Shown here one piece after another: positions 7,762 to 15,469 of a DNA stretch of 64,000 nucleotides (position 1 is its first letter; every line of letters begins with the position of its first letter). Source of the stretch: Actinoplanes missouriensis 431. Its GTDB lineage: Bacteria > Actinomycetota > Actinomycetes > Mycobacteriales > Micromonosporaceae. Under the pieces are notes generated by a model that saw nothing but the letters and a program-made list of their open reading frames with translations, was not told the DNA's origin and ran no database searches. The stretch lies in contig NC_017093.1 in the NCBI RefSeq assembly GCF_000284295.1, positions 8,246,001 through 8,310,000 on the forward strand, written 5' to 3'. A program made the position numbers and the translations under genes.

Positions 7762-9787
7762 CGTTCACCACCCCTATCGTCTCGATCTGTGCGGTGGAAC
7801 CAGAGATTTCGCTGTACGACAGCACCTGCACCCGGCGGGAGCCGGCCCGCAGCAGTCGCATCAGTGGCAGCCGCAGTTGTGGGGAGCAGGCCAGGACCGG
7901 GTTGAGGCCCTGCTGCTCGGCGGCTTCGGCGAGCCGGCTGGCCTCGCTGACGATCGCCTCGGCACGCATGCCGTCGATCGCCATGAAGGCGCCGGTGTCG
8001 CTGGGCCGCAACGACTCGAGCAGGCTCTGCTCGAGCATCGGGTCGAGCGTGATCACGGTGAGCCGCCCGGCCGTCGTGTACTGGGCGGCGATCGCCGGGC
8101 CGAGGGCGCCGCGCGCTGCCTCGACCAGGCTGTCGTGGTCGTTCGTCGACTTGGCGCGCAGCGAGAGCGCCTCGAAGATCCGGACCAGGTCCCGGATCGG
8201 CACGCCCTCGTCGAGCATCGCCTGCAGCACCTTCTGGATCTGGCCGAGGCTGAGCAGGCCCGGCGTCAGCTCCTCGACCACCACCGGATGCGTGCGCTTC
8301 ACCATCTCGGTCAGCGCCCGGACGTCCTCGCGGCCGAGCAGCCGGCTCGCGTTGGTCCGGACGATCTCGGCGAGGTGCGTGATGATCACCGAGGCCCGGT
8401 CCACCACCGTCGCTCCGGAGAGCTCGGCCTGGTAGTGCAGTTCGGCGGGCACCCACTTGCCGGCCAGGCCGAAGACCGGTTCCACGCCGGCCCGTCCGGG
8501 CAGCGCCTGCAGGCCCTCGCCGATGGCGAGCACCGCCCCCGGCGGCGCCTGGCCGGTGCCCGCGTCCACACCGGAGATTCGGATCGCGTACGAGGAGAGC
8601 GGCAGGTCCAGGTCGTCCCGGGTGCGGACGGGCGGCATGATCACGCCGAGCTCCATGGCCATCTTGCGGCGGAGCGCGCGGACCCGGTCGAGCAGGTCCC
8701 CGCTGCTCGCGTCGACCAGGTCGACCAGGTCCGGCGCGAGCGCGAGCTCCAGCGGGTCGATCCGCATCTCGCCGAGCAGCTGTTCCGGCGAGTCCGGCGC
8801 GGGCATGTCGACCGCCTCGGCCGCGATGGCCTCCTCGGCCGTCTCCGGCACCGGCTCCTTCACCCGCTGCGCGATCGCCAGGACCGCGCCACCGACCAGC
8901 AGGAACGGCAGTTTCGGCAGGCCCGGGATGACGCAGAGGGCGAGCGCGGCGCCACCGCCGATGCGCAGGGCCAGCTTGTTCTGGCTGAGCTGGGTGGTGA
9001 CGCTGGAACCCATGTCGCCGGAGGTGGCCGACCGGGTCACGATCAGACCGGTGGCGACCGAAAGCAGCAGCGCCGGGATCTGGGAGACCAGGCCGTCGCC
9101 GATGCTCAGCATGCTGTAGTGGTTCATCGCGTCGACCGGGGCCATGCCGGCCTGCATGATGCCGATCGCGAAGCCGCCGACCAGGTTGATGACGGTGATG
9201 ATGATGGCGGCGATGGCGTCGCCCTTGACGAACTTGGAGCCACCGTCCATCGCGCCGTAGAAGTCGGCCTCGGAGGAGACCTCCGCGCGGCGCTTCCTCG
9301 CCTCCGACTCGTCGATCAGGCCGGCGTTGAGGTCGGCGTCGATCGCCATCTGCTTGCCGGGCATCGCGTCGAGGGTGAAGCGGGCGCCGACCTCGGCGAC
9401 CCGCTCGGCACCCTTGGTCACCACGATCATCTGGACGATCACCAGGATCGAGAAGATCACCAGCCCGATCACCAGGTTGCCACCGACGACGAAGCTGCCG
9501 AACGCGTGGATCACCTTGCCGGCGTCACCGTCGCGCAGCACCAGCCGGGTCGCGCTGATGTTGAGAGCCAGCCGGAACAGCGTCATGACCAGCAGCAGCG
9601 CCGGGAAGACCGCGAAGTCCAGCGGCTTCTGGACGAACATGGAGATCAGCAGGGTCAGCAGGGCTGCCGTGATGTTCACGGCGATCAGCAGGTCCAGAAG
9701 GAAGGTCGGCAGCGGTACGACCATCATGATGATGATGCCGACGACCCCGACGGGTACGGCGAACTTGCTGAGGCTCTGCTTCTTCAC
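7739..9787 (-). CDS. flhA: Flagellar export gate protein FlhA
   Basis: The 682-aa protein is full length for the FHIPEP family. Eight hydrophobic segments occupy roughly residues 10-310. The cytoplasmic FHIPEP signature lies between segments 4 and 5 (RFTLDAMPGKQMAIDADLNAG-type, with KRRAEVSSEADFYGAMDGG after it), and a large C-terminal cytoplasmic nonamer domain follows. FlhA forms the proton-driven export gate ring and docks chaperone-substrate complexes. The GTG at 9787 is preceded by GGAAGG. A 189-nt gap separates it from flhB, so flhA-flhF may have an extra promoter. Confidence 0.96.
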   Translation of the reverse strand: MKKQSLSKFAVPVGVVGIIIMMVVPLPTFLLDLLIAVNITAALLTLLISMFVQKPLDFAVFPALLLVMTLFRLALNISATRLVLRDGDAGKVIHAFGSFVVGGNLVIGLVIFSILVIVQMIVVTKGAERVAEVGARFTLDAMPGKQMAIDADLNAGLIDESEARKRRAEVSSEADFYGAMDGGSKFVKGDAIAAIIITVINLVGGFAIGIMQAGMAPVDAMNHYSMLSIGDGLVSQIPALLLSVATGLIVTRSATSGDMGSSVTTQLSQNKLALRIGGGAALALCVIPGLPKLPFLLVGGAVLAIAQRVKEPVPETAEEAIAAEAVDMPAPDSPEQLLGEMRIDPLELALAPDLVDLVDASSGDLLDRVRALRRKMAMELGVIMPPVRTRDDLDLPLSSYAIRISGVDAGTGQAPPGAVLAIGEGLQALPGRAGVEPVFGLAGKWVPAELHYQAELSGATVVDRASVIITHLAEIVRTNASRLLGREDVRALTEMVKRTHPVVVEELTPGLLSLGQIQKVLQAMLDEGVPIRDLVRIFEALSLRAKSTNDHDSLVEAARGALGPAIAAQYTTAGRLTVITLDPMLEQSLLESLRPSDTGAFMAIDGMRAEAIVSEASRLAEAAEQQGLNPVLACSPQLRLPLMRLLRAGSRRVQVLSYSEISGSTAQIETIGVVNGAYAGAA

Positions 9788-9909
9788 GGCACCTTCCGAG
9801 CATGGGCAGTCCGGGCGATGCGAAGCCCCCGGCGATCACTCGCCGTGTCACTGAGGCCGCTATGGCACCGCCACGCACCGATCTTCCCTGCTCACCGACC
9901 GCGATGTGA

Positions 9910-9929
9910 GGAAATCTCCGGAATTTTCC
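9910..9929 (-). promoter_or_regulatory. Paired 10-bp palindromes in the flhB-flhA gap
   Basis: Two adjacent 10-mers (GGAAATCTCC and GGAATTTTCC on the plus strand), each close to palindromic, sit in an unusually AT-rich pocket 123 nt upstream of the flhA start. This looks like a tandem binding site for a dimeric regulator. No protein can be assigned. Confidence 0.3.
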
Positions 9930-9976
9930 GTTATGCCACAGGAACCCCGTCAGTTACGAGCCGACACGCCGGAGTG

Positions 9977-11062
9977 TCACACCGCGACAGCGTTCGGACT
10001 CTGGTGCAGACCGGCCGCCGAGCCCTTCGCCTTCAGGCTCATCACGAACGCCAGCACCTTCGCCACCGCGCCGAAGAACTCGGCCGGGATCTCCTGGCCG
10101 ATCTCGCAGCTGTCGTGCAGGGATCGGGCCAGCGGCACGTCCTGCACCATCGGGACACGGTTCTCGGTGGCGATGTCACGGATCTTGGCCGCGATCGGTC
10201 CCTTGCCCATCGCTATCACGCGCGGGGCGCCCTTCTCCGGTTCGTACCGCAGAGCGACCGCGACGTGCACCGGGTTGACCACCACGACGTCCGCGGTGGG
10301 CACGTCGGCCATCTGCCGGCCGCGCGCCATCGCCATCTGCCGCGCCCGGATCTGACCCTTGACGTGCGGGTCGCCCTCGGTGTTCTTGTACTCCTGTTTG
10401 ACCTCCTCCTTGCTCATCCGCAGCTGCTTGTTGGTGCGCCGCTTCACCACGAAGTAGTCGGCCGCCGCCATCACGATGCCGGCCGCGGCGGCGGCCCGGA
10501 TCAGCGAGATCGAGGCGTCACTGACGATCTTGAGGGTGGACGCGAGCGGCAGCTGACCGGCCTGCATCAGCTTCGGCACGATGTCCTTCATCGTCATGTA
10601 CAGCACGCCGGTCAGGACACCCGTCTTGACCAGCGCCTTCGTCGCCTCCCAGAGCGACTGCGCACCGAACATCCGCTTGATGCCGGGCAGCGGGTTGAGC
10701 CGCTTGAACTGCGGCTTGAACAGCTTGGTCGCCACCCGGATGCCGCCCTGCGCGCCGGCGCCCGCGACGCCGACCAGCATCATCGTCAGCGCGAGCGGCA
10801 GCACCGCCCACACCACGCCGGTCAGCGCGTCCTTCATGATCGCGATGGCCTTGCCCGGGTCCGGGTTCTGCACGGTGTCCGGGATCTTCTGCATCAGGGC
10901 CTGCGCCTGATCCATCGCCTTGCTCAGAGTGCGCGGCAGCATGATGCTGGCGGCCAGGATGCCGAACCAGGCGCCGAGGTCCTGCGTCTTGCCGATCTGG
11001 CCCTCTTGCTTGGCCTTCTTGAGTTTCTGCGCTGTCGGTTGTTCGGTCTTCTCGCCGGTCAT
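9977..11062 (-). CDS. flhB: Flagellar export switch protein FlhB
   Basis: The 361-aa protein has the FlhB opening (GEKTEQPTAQKLKKAKQEGQ), four membrane segments within residues 30-210 and a cytoplasmic domain. The autocleavage motif reads NPVH at residues 263-266 rather than NPTH. Cleavage between Asn and Pro normally switches export from hook to filament substrates together with FliK. Thr-to-Val at the third position leaves the Asn-Pro bond in place. It is transcribed after fliR with a 14-nt gap. Confidence 0.95.
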   Translation of the reverse strand: MTGEKTEQPTAQKLKKAKQEGQIGKTQDLGAWFGILAASIMLPRTLSKAMDQAQALMQKIPDTVQNPDPGKAIAIMKDALTGVVWAVLPLALTMMLVGVAGAGAQGGIRVATKLFKPQFKRLNPLPGIKRMFGAQSLWEATKALVKTGVLTGVLYMTMKDIVPKLMQAGQLPLASTLKIVSDASISLIRAAAAAGIVMAAADYFVVKRRTNKQLRMSKEEVKQEYKNTEGDPHVKGQIRARQMAMARGRQMADVPTADVVVVNPVHVAVALRYEPEKGAPRVIAMGKGPIAAKIRDIATENRVPMVQDVPLARSLHDSCEIGQEIPAEFFGAVAKVLAFVMSLKAKGSAAGLHQSPNAVAV

Positions 11063-11076
11063 CTCACCTCCCCGGG

Positions 11077-11841
11077 TCAGCCGCCGCCGAGGCGGACGAC
11101 GACCGTGACCGCCTTCTCGACGAGGACGTTGAGCACGGCCGGCAGCATCGTGATGGCGAGGCCGGAGAGCGTCACCACCAGGAAGATCTTCACCGGGAAT
11201 CCGAGCTGGAACGCGTTGAGCGCCGGCGCCACCCGGTTGAGCAGGCCCAGCGCGACGTCGGCGAGGAAGAGCACCGCGATCAGCGGGCCGGCGATCTGCA
11301 GCCCGGCCAGGAACATCTCGGCCACGCCGCGGACCAGCAACTGGGTCGAGGTCTCGGTGTTGAACCCGGTGTCCAGCGGCATGGTCCGGAAACTCTGCAG
11401 GAAGCCGCGCAGGATCAGCTGGTGCCCGTCACTGGCGAAGAGCAGGGTGACCGCCACCAGGTTGTAGAACCGGCCGAAGATCGAGCTCTGGCTGAGCGAC
11501 AGCGGGTCGTAGGCGGAGGCCAGCGTGAGGCCGCCGAAGAGGTCGAGCAGGTCACCGGCCGCCTGCAGGGCGGCGAAGAGCATCAGCGTGATGAAGCCGA
11601 GCGTCGCGCCGACGAAGAACTGCAGAGCCGCGCTGAAGATCAGATCCTGGGTGTCCAGGCTCGGCACGGTGTCCCGCAGGTAGGGTGCCATCGGCAGCGT
11701 CAGGCCGACCGAGAGCAGCGCTTTGACCTGCACCGGGATGAGCCGCGAGCTGAACGGCGGGCAGAGCATCATCCACGCGCCGGTACGGACCGTTCCCAGC
11801 ATGACCGCCAGGAACTCCGCGGTGGCGACTTCGAAATTCAT
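11077..11841 (-). CDS. fliR: Flagellar export gate protein FliR
   Basis: The 254-aa polytopic membrane protein matches FliR in length and pattern (about six hydrophobic segments, CPPFSSRLIPVQVKALLSVG near residue 30, GLLNRVAPALNAFQLGFPVK near residue 200). In the export gate it completes the FliP5-FliQ4-FliR1 channel. Its ATG starts only 4 nt after the fliP stop, so the fliQ gene that normally separates fliP and fliR is absent here. Confidence 0.93.
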   Translation of the reverse strand: MNFEVATAEFLAVMLGTVRTGAWMMLCPPFSSRLIPVQVKALLSVGLTLPMAPYLRDTVPSLDTQDLIFSAALQFFVGATLGFITLMLFAALQAAGDLLDLFGGLTLASAYDPLSLSQSSIFGRFYNLVAVTLLFASDGHQLILRGFLQSFRTMPLDTGFNTETSTQLLVRGVAEMFLAGLQIAGPLIAVLFLADVALGLLNRVAPALNAFQLGFPVKIFLVVTLSGLAITMLPAVLNVLVEKAVTVVVRLGGG

Positions 11842-11845
11842 GACC

Positions 11846-12715
11846 TCAGTACGAGCCCACCAGCGCCGTGATGATCAGGCCCCAGCCGTCGACCAGCACG
11901 AACAGCAACAGCTTGAACGGCAGCGCCACGGTCACCGGAGGCAGCATCATCATGCCCAGCGACATCAGTGACGCCGACACCACGAGGTCGATGATCAGGA
12001 ACGGGATGAAGATGACGAACCCGATGATGAACGCGGCCCGCAGCTCGGAGAGGACGAAGGCCGGGATCAGCGTGGTCAGCGGGACGTCGTCCATGTTCGC
12101 CGGCTGCTCCGCGCCGGAGACCTTGACCAGCAGCGCGACCTCGTCCTCGCGGGTCACCTCGGACATGAAGTCGCGCAGCGGCTCCACACCGTCCTGGAAC
12201 GCCTGTGACTGGGTCTTGTCACCGGCCAGGTAGGGCTGCACACCGACCTCGTTGATCGACGAGACGGTCGGTCCCATGATGAACAGGCTCAGGAACAGCG
12301 CCAGCCCGGCGAGCACCTGGTTGGGCGGCATGGTGGTCAGGCCGAGCGCGTTGCGGGTGATGCCGAGGACCATGAAGACCTTGGTGAACGACGTGCAGAG
12401 CAGCAGCAGCGCGGGCGCCACCGAGAGCGCGGTCAGACCGAGGACGATCACCAGGGACGAGGCCGGGCGGGACCCGTCGGGGTTCGTACCGTTGATGTTG
12501 AGGTTGATCGAGGGTGGGGACGGCGGAGCCGGCGCCCGCGCGACCGGGCCGTGCATGATCGGCGCTTGCGCGATCGGGGCCTGGGCGACCGGGGCCTGCG
12601 CGACCGGGGCCTGCGCGACCGGAGCCTGGCTCGGCATGGCGGACACCGCTCCCGGCAGGAGCACCAGGGCCAGCCCCGCCGCTGCCATCAGGAGCAGGAT
12701 CGCGCGTCGCATCAT
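11846..12715 (-). CDS. fliP: Flagellar export gate protein FliP with repeat-bearing N-terminal extension
   Basis: The 289-aa protein has a cleavable signal peptide (residues 1-26, ending AVSA), a periplasmic extension of 5-residue repeats APVAQ/APIAQ (residues about 31-60), and the conserved FliP core from about residue 85 (LLLCTSFTKVFMVLGITRNA; later LSELRAAFIIGFVIFIPFL and LGMMMLPPV). FliP is the pentameric pore of the export gate. The start overlaps the fliO stop. The repeat extension is not part of the usual fold and is coded by 15-bp DNA repeats (about 12560-12630). Confidence 0.95.
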   Translation of the reverse strand: MMRRAILLLMAAAGLALVLLPGAVSAMPSQAPVAQAPVAQAPVAQAPIAQAPIMHGPVARAPAPPSPPSINLNINGTNPDGSRPASSLVIVLGLTALSVAPALLLLCTSFTKVFMVLGITRNALGLTTMPPNQVLAGLALFLSLFIMGPTVSSINEVGVQPYLAGDKTQSQAFQDGVEPLRDFMSEVTREDEVALLVKVSGAEQPANMDDVPLTTLIPAFVLSELRAAFIIGFVIFIPFLIIDLVVSASLMSLGMMMLPPVTVALPFKLLLFVLVDGWGLIITALVGSY

Positions 12716-13140
12716 CGCCTCGCAGTTCGCTCGGGCCGTGCCGTTCGCTCGCGAAGGACGTCCACCGCCGACATCCAGGTCCGCGGTGAGAGCAGGGAGC
12801 CCTCCAGCCGCCCGCCGGTGGCCGCCGGATGCCGTCCGGGAAGCTCACCGCCGTCCAGGTCGACCGGGATGTGCTCCTCCTCGGGCTCGGTCAGGAACGC
12901 CTCCAGATCGTGCTCGACGAGGAGGCTGACCTCGGTGTCGGTGATGCCGATGACGAGCGCCCGGTCCGCCACCCGGACCACGGCCACGGCCGCTCCCCGG
13001 CCCACCTGCTGAGTGCCGAGCACCGCGAGCGCGTCGTTGCCGCGCAGACCGAACGGCCTCCGGATCACCCGGGCCAGCCCCCACATCATCAGCAGGACGA
13101 CCAGCAGCGTGACACCGACCTGGAGCAAGAGCGGGAACAC
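12712..13140 (-). CDS. fliO: Flagellar biosynthesis protein FliO
   Basis: The chosen GTG at 13140 follows AGGAG by 8 nt and gives a 142-aa protein. It has one N-terminal membrane segment (FPLLLQVGVTLLVVLLMMWG, roughly residues 2-23), then a basic stretch (RVIRRPFG) and a small cytoplasmic domain with VLGTQQVGRGAAVAVVRV, as in FliO/FliZ. FliO helps assemble the FliP ring. Longer readings run back into fliN and are not supported. The stop overlaps the fliP ATG. Confidence 0.85.
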   Translation of the reverse strand: MFPLLLQVGVTLLVVLLMMWGLARVIRRPFGLRGNDALAVLGTQQVGRGAAVAVVRVADRALVIGITDTEVSLLVEHDLEAFLTEPEEEHIPVDLDGGELPGRHPAATGGRLEGSLLSPRTWMSAVDVLRERTARPERTARR

Positions 13141-13151
13141 GACGGCGACTC

Positions 13152-13910
13152 CTACTCGGCGCCGGGCGCGACGATCTCGGTGATCCGGATGCCGAAGTTC
13201 TCGTCGACCACCACCACCTCGCCCCGGGCGATCAGCCGGCCGTTGACCAGCAGATCCGCCGGGCTGCCGGCGGCCCGGTCCAGCTCGACGATGGCGCCCG
13301 GGGTCAGCGACAGCAGCTCCCGCACGCTCATCCGGGTCCGGCCCAGCTCGGCCGAGACCTCCATCTCGACGTCGTGCAGCATGTCCAGCCCGCCACCGCG
13401 TCCGCCGCCCATCACGGCGGCCATCCGGGGCGCCTGCTGGGCGAGTCCGCCGGCCGGGTCCTCGCCGGGCCACGCGCTCAGCGCCAGGGCGACGACGGCG
13501 TGCATCGCTTCCTCGTCGCGCAGGGGCACCGCGACCGCGCCCTCCTTCGCGGCCAGCGCGCTGAGCGCGACCTCGGGGTCCATCAGCTGACCCGGATCGA
13601 GCACCACCGGGCCGAACACCCGGGCCGCCGCCTCCAGCGCCGGCCGGACCGCCGCGGTCAGGTCCAGCTCGCCGAGCGGGCTCTCCCGCAGCGCGTCCGC
13701 CAGATCCTGCCCGACGACCACCACGACCTCGCCGGACGCCGCGCCGGTGAAGCGCGCGGTGACCGCCTGTCCCTGGATCACCGTCGACTCGTCGGGAATC
13801 AGCGGATCAGCGGCGAACAGTGCCCGGCTGGTGGGAAGGACGGCCAGCGCGGCCTCGGCGGCGTTCCGGGCGAGCGCCAGCTGTGGCGCGGTCATGGTGG
13901 GCGCTGTCAT
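13152..13910 (-). CDS. fliN: Flagellar motor switch protein FliN with long N-terminal domain
   Basis: The 252-aa protein ends in a SpoA/FliN domain (about residues 168-248: MLHDVEMEVSAELGRTRMSV, LTPGAIVELDRAAGSPADLL, IARGEVVVVDENFGIRI). The roughly 150-residue N-terminal part resembles the FliY-type arrangement (CheC-like region before FliN), but I see no clear CheC E-x2-N catalytic motif. FliN/FliY forms the lower C-ring with FliM and FliG. It overlaps fliM by 4 nt. FliY-type phosphatase activity cannot be claimed. Confidence 0.92.
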   Translation of the reverse strand: MTAPTMTAPQLALARNAAEAALAVLPTSRALFAADPLIPDESTVIQGQAVTARFTGAASGEVVVVVGQDLADALRESPLGELDLTAAVRPALEAAARVFGPVVLDPGQLMDPEVALSALAAKEGAVAVPLRDEEAMHAVVALALSAWPGEDPAGGLAQQAPRMAAVMGGGRGGGLDMLHDVEMEVSAELGRTRMSVRELLSLTPGAIVELDRAAGSPADLLVNGRLIARGEVVVVDENFGIRITEIVAPGAE

Positions 13911-14875
13911 TGGGGGCCAGACTCCTTGGACGAGCTCTCGTGGGGCGACGGCACGACGAGACAGGCCAGCCGGGCGCCCTGGTTACCGGGAACTGCATGA
14001 GCGAAGACGATGTCGTTGACGGTCACCTCGAGCGGCCGGCTGGTCGCGTGTCCGAGCGGCACGACATCCCCGGGGCGTAGATCCACGATGTCATCGGTAC
14101 GCATCCGAATGGGCTGGAATCGCACTGCTACGTCGATCGGAGCTGCGGAAAGTCCGGCCGTCAGGTTCCGCAGCGCGCGATCCTTGGCCTGCCGCTCGGC
14201 CGCGCTGAGCACGATCGTCTCGGTCTTGGACAGCACCGGCAGGATGGTGTTGAACGGCAGGCAGAGCGTGGAGATGCACTCCTCCGCACCGATCTTCATC
14301 TCGAACGACGCGATCACGACGGCGTCGCCGGGCGCGTGGGCCCGCAGGAACTGCGCGTTGTACTCGATCTCCTTGAGATGCGGCGCGATGTCCACCAGCG
14401 TCTCGAAGCCGTACCGCAGCTCGCCCAGCATCCGTTCGACCAGGCTGCGCAGCAGCGGCATCTCCACCTCGGTCAGCGGCCGCTCCGGCTGGGTGCCGCC
14501 GGGTCCGCCGAGCATGTGGTCGATCGCGGTCATCACCGCCGACTGCGCGATCTCCAGCAGCACCGTGCCGGGCAGCGGGTCGAGGGTGACCACCGCGATG
14601 ATCGTCGGGTTGGCGAGCGCGGCGACGTACTCGTCGTAGTTCAGCTGCTCGATGGAGATCAGGGAGCAGTTGCTGACCGCCCGGAGTCTGGTCGTCAGCA
14701 GGGTTCCGCAACTGCGGGCGTACGTCTCGAACGCGATCTGCAGCGTGCGGACGTGCTCGCGGGACAGCTTGATCGGCCGCCGGAAGTCGTACGGCGCGGG
14801 CCCTCCGCCTTGGCCGCGACGTGACATCTTGCCGGGGGAGCGGGCGGCGGAGACCGCGGAGGACGACTTGGTCAC
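13907..14875 (-). CDS. fliM: Flagellar motor switch protein FliM
   Basis: The 322-aa product shows the FliM pattern: the DFRRPIKLSREHVRTLQIAF entry segment near residue 30, a CheC-like middle domain (ALANPTIIAVVTLDPLPGTV; IDHMLGG) and a C-terminal SpoA domain. The very N-terminus carries no obvious EN(x)LSQxEID CheY-binding motif but has a basic Ser-rich stretch. FliM receives phospho-CheY and sets rotation. It lies 110 nt downstream of fliL, with a strong hairpin between them. Confidence 0.94.
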   Translation of the reverse strand: MTKSSSAVSAARSPGKMSRRGQGGGPAPYDFRRPIKLSREHVRTLQIAFETYARSCGTLLTTRLRAVSNCSLISIEQLNYDEYVAALANPTIIAVVTLDPLPGTVLLEIAQSAVMTAIDHMLGGPGGTQPERPLTEVEMPLLRSLVERMLGELRYGFETLVDIAPHLKEIEYNAQFLRAHAPGDAVVIASFEMKIGAEECISTLCLPFNTILPVLSKTETIVLSAAERQAKDRALRNLTAGLSAAPIDVAVRFQPIRMRTDDIVDLRPGDVVPLGHATSRPLEVTVNDIVFAHAVPGNQGARLACLVVPSPHESSSKESGPQ

Positions 14876-14885
14876 GTCGTCCTCA

Positions 14886-14914
14886 TCGGCTCAGTTCGCG
14901 AGCCGCTGAGCCGA
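14886..14914. promoter_or_regulatory. Inverted repeat upstream of fliM
   Basis: TCGGCTCAG at 14886-14894 and its complement at 14906-14914, with an 11-nt spacer, lie directly before the fliM start codon. It could be an operator or a 5'-UTR hairpin. No factor can be named. Confidence 0.35.
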
Positions 14915-14941
14915 GGCGACGGTTTATGCCTGTTTACGACG

Positions 14942-14971
14942 AATGGGCAGGTCCCCGTGGGGACCTGCCCA
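14942..14971. terminator. Strong hairpin between fliL and fliM
   Basis: ATGGGCAGGTCCCC at 14942-14955 pairs perfectly with 14958-14971, leaving almost no loop. Its position, within the flagellar operon just downstream of fliL, suggests an intra-operon terminator or attenuator that lowers transcription of fliM and later genes relative to motAB-fliL. Confidence 0.65.
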
Positions 14972-14985
14972 TCCGTGCCGATCGG

Positions 14986-15453
14986 TTACTGCGTGACGAA
15001 GGAGGTGTAGTAGACGTCCATCACCATCTCGACGTCGTCCTCGGTGTAGGCCTCCTTGAGCTTCTCCAGGAACTCCGCCTTGACGGCGTCCCGGCCCTTC
15101 TCGGTGGAGAGCTCGGCGACCTCGAGGCCGGTGTAGGTCTCGATCGCGATGTTCAGCGCCTCGTTGATGTCGACGGCCTCTTCGCCGCCGGCCTCGGTCT
15201 GCTGGAGCGCGAAGCCCATCTTGAGGTAGTGACCGTCGGCCAGGTTCACCGTGATCGTGTTGTCCAGCGCCGTGACGATGCCCTTGACCGGCTTCTCCTC
15301 GACGGCCTCGGCCGAGTCACCGCGGAGCATGAAGAACGCTCCGGCACCGCCACCACCGAGCACGACCAGCGCGATGGCCACGATCATGATCAGCATCTTG
15401 TTGGACTTCTTCGGCGCCTCAGCGGCGGCGGTGTCCTTCTCGTCCTTGCTCAT
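14986..15453 (-). CDS. fliL: Flagellar basal body-associated protein FliL
   Basis: The 155-aa single-pass protein has a charged N-terminus, one membrane segment (about residues 18-40, MLIMIVAIALVVLGGGGAGA) and an extracytoplasmic FliL domain (VTALDNTITVNLADGHYLKM; later EKLKEAYTEDDVEMVMDVYY). FliL surrounds the stator units and supports torque. It follows motB by 16 nt and precedes a hairpin, so it may end the flbD-motA-motB-fliL sub-unit. Confidence 0.93.
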   Translation of the reverse strand: MSKDEKDTAAAEAPKKSNKMLIMIVAIALVVLGGGGAGAFFMLRGDSAEAVEEKPVKGIVTALDNTITVNLADGHYLKMGFALQQTEAGGEEAVDINEALNIAIETYTGLEVAELSTEKGRDAVKAEFLEKLKEAYTEDDVEMVMDVYYTSFVTQ

Positions 15454-15469
15454 ATCGGAACCCCTCTCG

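Noticed and set aside
7727..11467. Very long open frame (over 1,200 codons) antisense to flhA and flhB
   Set aside because: Spans two conserved genes and the gap between them; His/Arg/Asp-rich composition typical of the reverse frame of GC-rich coding DNA.
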